Of a stretch of 15,580 bases of DNA, positions 12,803 through 15,580 are shown one piece after another. A program made the translations under genes and the position numbers. The stretch is taken from positions 1 through 15,580 of the forward strand of contig JAEDLZ010000026.1 of the NCBI GenBank assembly GCA_016303265.1. Direction: 5' to 3'. Below the pieces are notes generated by a model. The model saw only the letters and a program-made list of their open reading frames with translations, was not told the origin of the DNA and made no database searches. How positions within the stretch are numbered: the first letter of the stretch is position 1; each line of letters opens with the position of its first letter. Source of the stretch: Clostridiales bacterium. Its GTDB lineage: Bacteria > Bacillota > Clostridia > Monoglobales > Monoglobaceae.

Positions 12803-12979
12803 TTATTTGAACTTGCGTTTTCTTGCAGCCTCTGATTTCTTTTTGCGTCTTACGCTGGGCTTTTCGTAGTGTTCTCTTTTTCTTACTTCAGATATAACAC
12901 CGGCCTTTGCGCATGAACGCTTAAATCGACGAAGCGCACTGTCTAACGATTCATTTTCTTTAACTCGGATTTCAGCCAT
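12803..12979 (-). CDS. rpsU: 30S ribosomal protein bS21
   Basis: 58 residues from ATG 12979: MAEIRVKENESLDSALRRFK, then a Cys-containing basic helix and a C-terminal tail of mostly Lys and Arg (RRKKKSEAARKRKFK), exactly the bS21 pattern and length. The frame can be extended 18 codons to 13033, but that extension lies before the strong GGAGGGAGGG ribosome binding site and does not look like protein sequence of this family. bS21 sits on the platform of the small subunit near the anti-Shine-Dalgarno end of 16S rRNA and helps initiation. It has its own consensus promoter and a leader of about 77 nt, and is followed by a terminator and yqeY. Confidence 0.98.
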   Translation of the reverse strand: MAEIRVKENESLDSALRRFKRSCAKAGVISEVRKREHYEKPSVRRKKKSEAARKRKFK

Positions 12980-12987
12980 TATCGATT

Positions 12988-12997
12988 CCCTCCCTCC
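12988..12997 (-). promoter_or_regulatory. Doubled ribosome binding site GGAGGGAGGG of rpsU
   Basis: The purine block lies 8 bp before ATG 12979 and offers two overlapping Shine-Dalgarno registers. It fixes the rpsU start and rules out the longer frame from 13033. Confidence 0.88.
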
Positions 12998-13025
12998 AAA
13001 ATAGCATTGGGATTGTGGATAGTTT

Positions 13026-13049
13026 TTTGTCAAACCTTGACTGTCAAAA
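13026..13049 (-). promoter_or_regulatory. Repeat element in the rpsU leader
   Basis: Just downstream of the predicted start site the minus strand holds TTGACAGTCAA and then TTTGACAAAA. GTCAA can pair with TTGAC around a GGT loop, and TTGA with TCAA is an overlapping alternative. This could be an operator or a small leader hairpin; no known family is recognised. Confidence 0.3.
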
Positions 13050-13062
13050 ATTCTACCTATAC

Positions 13063-13091
13063 ATTATAACTTCTTTTATGGCTGATGTCAA
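13063..13091 (-). promoter_or_regulatory. Consensus sigma-A promoter for rpsU
   Basis: On the minus strand TTGACA (13091-13086) and TATAAT (13068-13063) are both perfect and 17 bp apart. Transcription should start near 13056, giving a leader of about 77 nt. The promoter starts about 26 bp after the tepA stop, with no clear terminator in between. Confidence 0.92.
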
Positions 13092-13116
13092 GCAATAATG
13101 CAAAAAAATTTTTCTT

Positions 13117-13815
13117 TTATTGATTTTTTGCCGAGTTTTTGGAGTTTTTGCGCTCTTTTATCATTTTGTAAAGCGTTGCGGCAGCGTCGGATATTCCTCC
13201 CACATTATCTATAAGCCCGCTTTTTACCGCCTCTTCGCCAAATAATATGGTTCCCACATCATTGGCTATTTCGTCTGTTTCCATCAGTAGTGAAGAAAAT
13301 TTTTCACGCTCTATATCCGAGTGACTGACAACAAAATTTATTATTCTCTCCTGAATCTTATACAGATAGTCAAACATCTGCGGAACGCCGATAATTGTCC
13401 CGCTCATTCTCACCGGATGGATTGTCATTGTTGCCGACGGCACAATGAATGAGCAATCCGCCGAAACCGCCAAAGGCACTCCTATGCTGTGTCCGCCGCC
13501 GAGAACCAGCGAAACCGTAGGCTTGGTCATACTTGCAATAACCTCCGCAATTGCAAGTCCTGCCTCAATATCTCCGCCCACCGTATTCAATATAACCATA
13601 AGTCCGTCTATTCGTTCATCCTCCTCCACCGAAACAAGCTTTGGCAGGATATGCTCATATTTTGTGGTTTTTGTCTGGGGCGGCAAAACGCTGTGTCCTT
13701 CGATTTGCCCCACAATACTTATACAAAAGAATCTGCCCTGTGAATTTCGTATCTCAATACCGCCCAGGTCCTTTATGGCCTCATATTCTTCATTTGTATT
13801 TTCGTTATTATCCAT
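13117..13815 (-). CDS. tepA: ClpP-fold serine protease, TepA (YmfB) type
   Basis: 232 residues. ClpP-like fold with SIVGQIEGHSVLPPQTKTTKYEHILP (TepA-type N-terminus), ILNTVGGDIEAGLAIAEVI (oxyanion/handle region), the catalytic serine in LGGGHSIGVPLAVS (S110), the histidine in MTIHPVRMSG (H133), and the aspartate in EIANDVGTILFGEEAVKSGLID (D186). The IANDVGT motif separates it from true ClpP. Family knowledge: TepA was described in B. subtilis as a factor that aids protein export or degrades signal peptides; it lies near spoIIIE there. No signal peptide or membrane helix is visible, so it is cytoplasmic. A Lys/Asn/Ser-rich tail ends the protein. An AAAGGT site lies about 9 bp before the ATG. 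Promoter not identified. Confidence 0.85.
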   Translation of the reverse strand: MDNNENTNEEYEAIKDLGGIEIRNSQGRFFCISIVGQIEGHSVLPPQTKTTKYEHILPKLVSVEEDERIDGLMVILNTVGGDIEAGLAIAEVIASMTKPTVSLVLGGGHSIGVPLAVSADCSFIVPSATMTIHPVRMSGTIIGVPQMFDYLYKIQERIINFVVSHSDIEREKFSSLLMETDEIANDVGTILFGEEAVKSGLIDNVGGISDAAATLYKMIKERKNSKNSAKNQ

Positions 13816-14017
13816 TTTTTCACGACCTTTTTGTTTTATATCAGGTTTTTACTGAAAACCCTTTTATTTTGAAAAATTCCTAAGCTGCGGTTTGGCATAT
13901 GTTGAAGGAAATATTTGTCCGCCGCATATAAGCACAAGCAAATCCCGCCGCCTGATACCGGACGGCGGCGTTGCAAGATTATATATTCATTATTGCTTAT
14001 TATACGCAAAAATATTC
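13816..14017. other. Divergent intergenic region between tepA and metA
   Basis: Together with the metA promoter and leader this makes a 351-bp gene-free gap. It holds a GC-rich hairpin (CGCCGCC at 13946-13952 and GGCGGCG at 13964-13970, loop 11 nt) without a T-run, and a second weaker hairpin GGTTTT/AAAACC near 13844-13860 followed on the plus strand by CTTTTATTTT. A minus-strand TATAAA before tepA lacks a good -35 box. No gene is supported. Confidence 0.5.
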
Positions 14018-14046
14018 TTGATAAACGATTCAGTTTGTGTTATACT
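14018..14046 (+). promoter_or_regulatory. Sigma-A promoter for metA
   Basis: TTGATA (14018-14023) and TATACT (14041-14046) are separated by 17 bp. Each box has one mismatch to consensus. Transcription should start near 14053, leaving a leader of about 115 nt before the metA ATG. Confidence 0.78.
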
Positions 14047-14102
14047 TGAAGTGGTATTTGGAAAATTGAGATTTTTCTTGATTTTTTAATATATAAAAAA
14101 CG

Positions 14103-14152
14103 AGAATCAGCAGGATTTTCCGGCTGTATTCTGTAATAAATCGAAAACAGCT
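14103..14152 (+). promoter_or_regulatory. metA leader with two mutually exclusive hairpins
   Basis: A hairpin spans 14103-14132 (outer AGAAT/ATTCT, middle CAGC/GCTG, inner GGA/TCC, with one bulge and one mismatch). Its GCTGT (14123-14127) can instead pair with ACAGC (14147-14151), just before the AGGAG ribosome binding site at 14155-14159. This looks like a possible switch, but no SAM riboswitch or T-box consensus is present, so its nature is unproven. Confidence 0.35.
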
Positions 14153-14166
14153 TTAGGAGTGATAAT

Positions 14167-15090
14167 ATGCCCATCAAGGTTTCGGACAGTCTTCCCGCAA
14201 CGGAAATTTTAAATCAGGAAAATATATTTGTTATGACGGAAACAAAGGCGCTCAGACAGGACATTCGTCCCCTTGAGATTGTTATTCTCAATCTTATGCC
14301 CACGAAAATTATTACCGAAACTCAGCTTTTGCGTGTTCTGGGGAATACTCCGCTTCAGATAAATGTTATGTTTATGCACACGAAAACCCATTTATCAAAA
14401 AACACATCCAAAAGCCATATTGAAACCTTTTACAGCACCTTTGACGAAATAAAGGACAGGAAGTTTGACGGTATGATAATAACAGGCGCACCCGTTGAAA
14501 CAATGAAATTTGAAGATGTTGACTACTGGGATGAGCTTTGTGAAATTATGAAATGGTCAAAATCCAATGTTACCTCCACCTTCCATATATGCTGGGGTGC
14601 GCAGGCAGGGCTGTATTATCATTACGGAGTGAAAAAAATTCCCCTTGATAAGAAAATGTTCGGTGTTTTCAAGCATCATGTCTGCCCTGATAAAAAGCAT
14701 AAGATTCTGCTCCGTGGCTTTGATGACGCCTTTTATGTTCCTCATTCAAGGCACACAACCGTATCTCGTGAAGATATTTTCGCTGCCGACGGTCTTGAAA
14801 TTCTTGCCGAATCCCCTCAGGCGGGGGTTTATATAGTCTGTGCAAAAGACGACAGGCAGTTTTTTGTTATGGGGCACTCCGAATATGACACAGAAACCCT
14901 TAAGGAGGAATATCTGCGCGATACTCAAAAGGGGCTGGATATAGAGATTCCCTGCAACTATTTTCCTCAGGACGACCCCGATAAAACCCCTTTGAATTTA
15001 TGGCGTTCTCACGCAAACCTGCTCTATTCAAACTGGCTTAACTATTTTGTATATCAGACCACGCCGTACGATATTAAGACAATCAATTAG
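14167..15090 (+). CDS. metA: Homoserine O-acetyltransferase, MetA family (Glu111 type)
   Basis: 307 residues, full length. The family motifs are present: PLEIVILNLMPTKI, the catalytic cysteine C142 in STFHICWGAQAGLYY, and the His/Glu pair in MGHSEYD (H237, E239). Residue 111 in TGAPVETMKFEDVDYW is glutamate; in this family Glu111 goes with acetyl-CoA and Gly111 with succinyl-CoA, so the product is probably O-acetyl-L-homoserine, the first committed step of methionine synthesis, and annotation as succinyltransferase would be misleading. Soluble cytoplasmic enzyme. AGGAG (14155-14159) lies 7 bp before the ATG. It has its own promoter and a leader of about 115 nt that may be regulatory. A CpXC gene follows 18 bp after the stop, without a visible terminator. 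Confidence 0.96.
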   Translation: MPIKVSDSLPATEILNQENIFVMTETKALRQDIRPLEIVILNLMPTKIITETQLLRVLGNTPLQINVMFMHTKTHLSKNTSKSHIETFYSTFDEIKDRKFDGMIITGAPVETMKFEDVDYWDELCEIMKWSKSNVTSTFHICWGAQAGLYYHYGVKKIPLDKKMFGVFKHHVCPDKKHKILLRGFDDAFYVPHSRHTTVSREDIFAADGLEILAESPQAGVYIVCAKDDRQFFVMGHSEYDTETLKEEYLRDTQKGLDIEIPCNYFPQDDPDKTPLNLWRSHANLLYSNWLNYFVYQTTPYDIKTIN

Positions 15091-15108
15091 AAAGGACTTG
15101 ATTTTCAA

Positions 15109-15580
15109 ATGGAAAAAAGCGGCACAGTTACCGTAACCTGTCCCTCCTGCCGCCGGGAGGGCGAATTTACCCATTACAAAACCATAAATATTACGGAAAA
15201 TCCCCAACTTCGAAGCAGGATTTTCGACCGCAGCATCTTCAAATATGTCTGTCCGCACTGCGGCGAAACCATCACCGTTTCCTATGACTGCGTCTATATT
15301 GATACGGAGAATAAATACTGCGTTGCGCTTATGCCCGACGCAGATGCGGATGAAATTGACGGCATCAGCGCCGAGGATTACACCGTCCGCATTGTTCACT
15401 CCATAAATTCGTTTATTGAAAAAATTGCTCTGTTTGAGGACGGAATCGATGACAGAGTCTGTGAGTTGTGCAAGCTTTTCTTAGAGGAGAGCTATGAGGA
15501 GCAAAACAATGCCGAGCTTATGGCGGCATATTACAGCGGCCGTGATACGGAAAATGACAATATTCACTTTTTCCTTATAG
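15109..15580 (+). CDS. CpXC domain protein, 5' part (3' end outside window)
   Basis: The frame opens at ATG 15109 and has no stop before the window end (157 codons visible). It begins MEKSGTVTVTCPSCRREGEF, and a second pair follows as VCPHCGETI; C11, C14, C48 and C51 form the two CPxC motifs that name the CpXC family, probably one zinc site. The NPQLRSRIFDRSIF segment between them is also characteristic. After about residue 65 the sequence is acidic and mostly helical. No membrane segment is visible. Family function is unknown. AAAGGA at 15091-15096 is 12 bp from the ATG, slightly long. The 18-bp gap after metA suggests co-transcription, but a link to methionine metabolism is not shown. Confidence 0.82.
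   Translation, partial: MEKSGTVTVTCPSCRREGEFTHYKTINITENPQLRSRIFDRSIFKYVCPHCGETITVSYDCVYIDTENKYCVALMPDADADEIDGISAEDYTVRIVHSINSFIEKIALFEDGIDDRVCELCKLFLEESYEEQNNAELMAAYYSGRDTENDNIHFFLI

Noticed and set aside
12980..13033. 18-codon N-terminal extension of rpsU
   Set aside because: It contains the ribosome binding site itself, and bS21 proteins begin with the MAEIRVKENESL-like segment.
13892..14089. 65-codon plus-strand frame between tepA and metA
   Set aside because: Starts with TTG without a ribosome binding site, crosses the GC-rich hairpin, and covers the metA promoter.
14053..14166. SAM riboswitch or T-box in front of metA
   Set aside because: The leader is short and shows neither the conserved SAM-I core nor a T-box TGG-type sequence; only generic hairpins are present.
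15028..15399. Minus-strand 123-codon frame over metA end and the CpXC gene
   Set aside because: It is antisense to a clear CpXC-domain frame with two CPxC motifs and has no recognisable features.

Overview
The window looks like chromosomal housekeeping DNA from a low-to-mid G+C Gram-positive bacterium of the class Clostridia (my inference; the order is uncertain). Reasons: the order rsmB-rlmN-stp-prkC-rsgA-rpe is the classic Bacillota cluster; efp lies beside an Xaa-Pro peptidase and a CD1247-type zinc-ribbon gene; rpsU is followed by yqeY; and there are TepA, YqeG and a MetA of the acetyl-CoA type. I see no phage, insertion sequence, CRISPR array, tRNA or rRNA.

Layout. (1) Positions 1-5703, plus strand: a tight operon running from the 3' part of rsmB through rlmN, the PP2C phosphatase, the PASTA kinase, the GTPase rsgA and rpe. 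It is closed by a palindromic terminator at 5710-5729. It joins rRNA/tRNA modification and 30S maturation with a reversible Ser/Thr phosphorylation pair. (2) Positions 5795-13815, minus strand: reading in the direction of transcription, tepA; rpsU from a consensus promoter, then an intrinsic terminator and yqeY; yqeG overlapping an endonuclease-IV-like TIM-barrel gene; an Xaa-Pro peptidase; efp and a CD1247-like gene, ended by a strong terminator; a large zinc-ribbon membrane protein with its own promoter and terminator; and a small DUF1294 membrane protein. (3) Positions 14167-15580, plus strand: metA from a good sigma-A promoter with a structured leader of about 115 nt, then a CpXC-domain gene cut by the window end.

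Three starts should be moved inward from the longest reading frames, each on the strength of a Shine-Dalgarno site: rpe (GTG at 5044), yqeG (ATG at 12132) and rpsU (ATG at 12979).

No gene set here amounts to a clear new multi-gene system. The most unusual object is the 678-residue minus-strand protein at 6120-8156. It has a cytoplasmic zinc ribbon, an in-frame array of 39-bp repeats, one membrane helix, a long extracytoplasmic part, and a 57-residue tract made almost only of Tyr and Asp. Second-tier items are the metA leader with two mutually exclusive hairpins, a single-PASTA kinase with an unrecognised C-terminal domain, and an endonuclease-IV-like protein that appears to lack one metal ligand.
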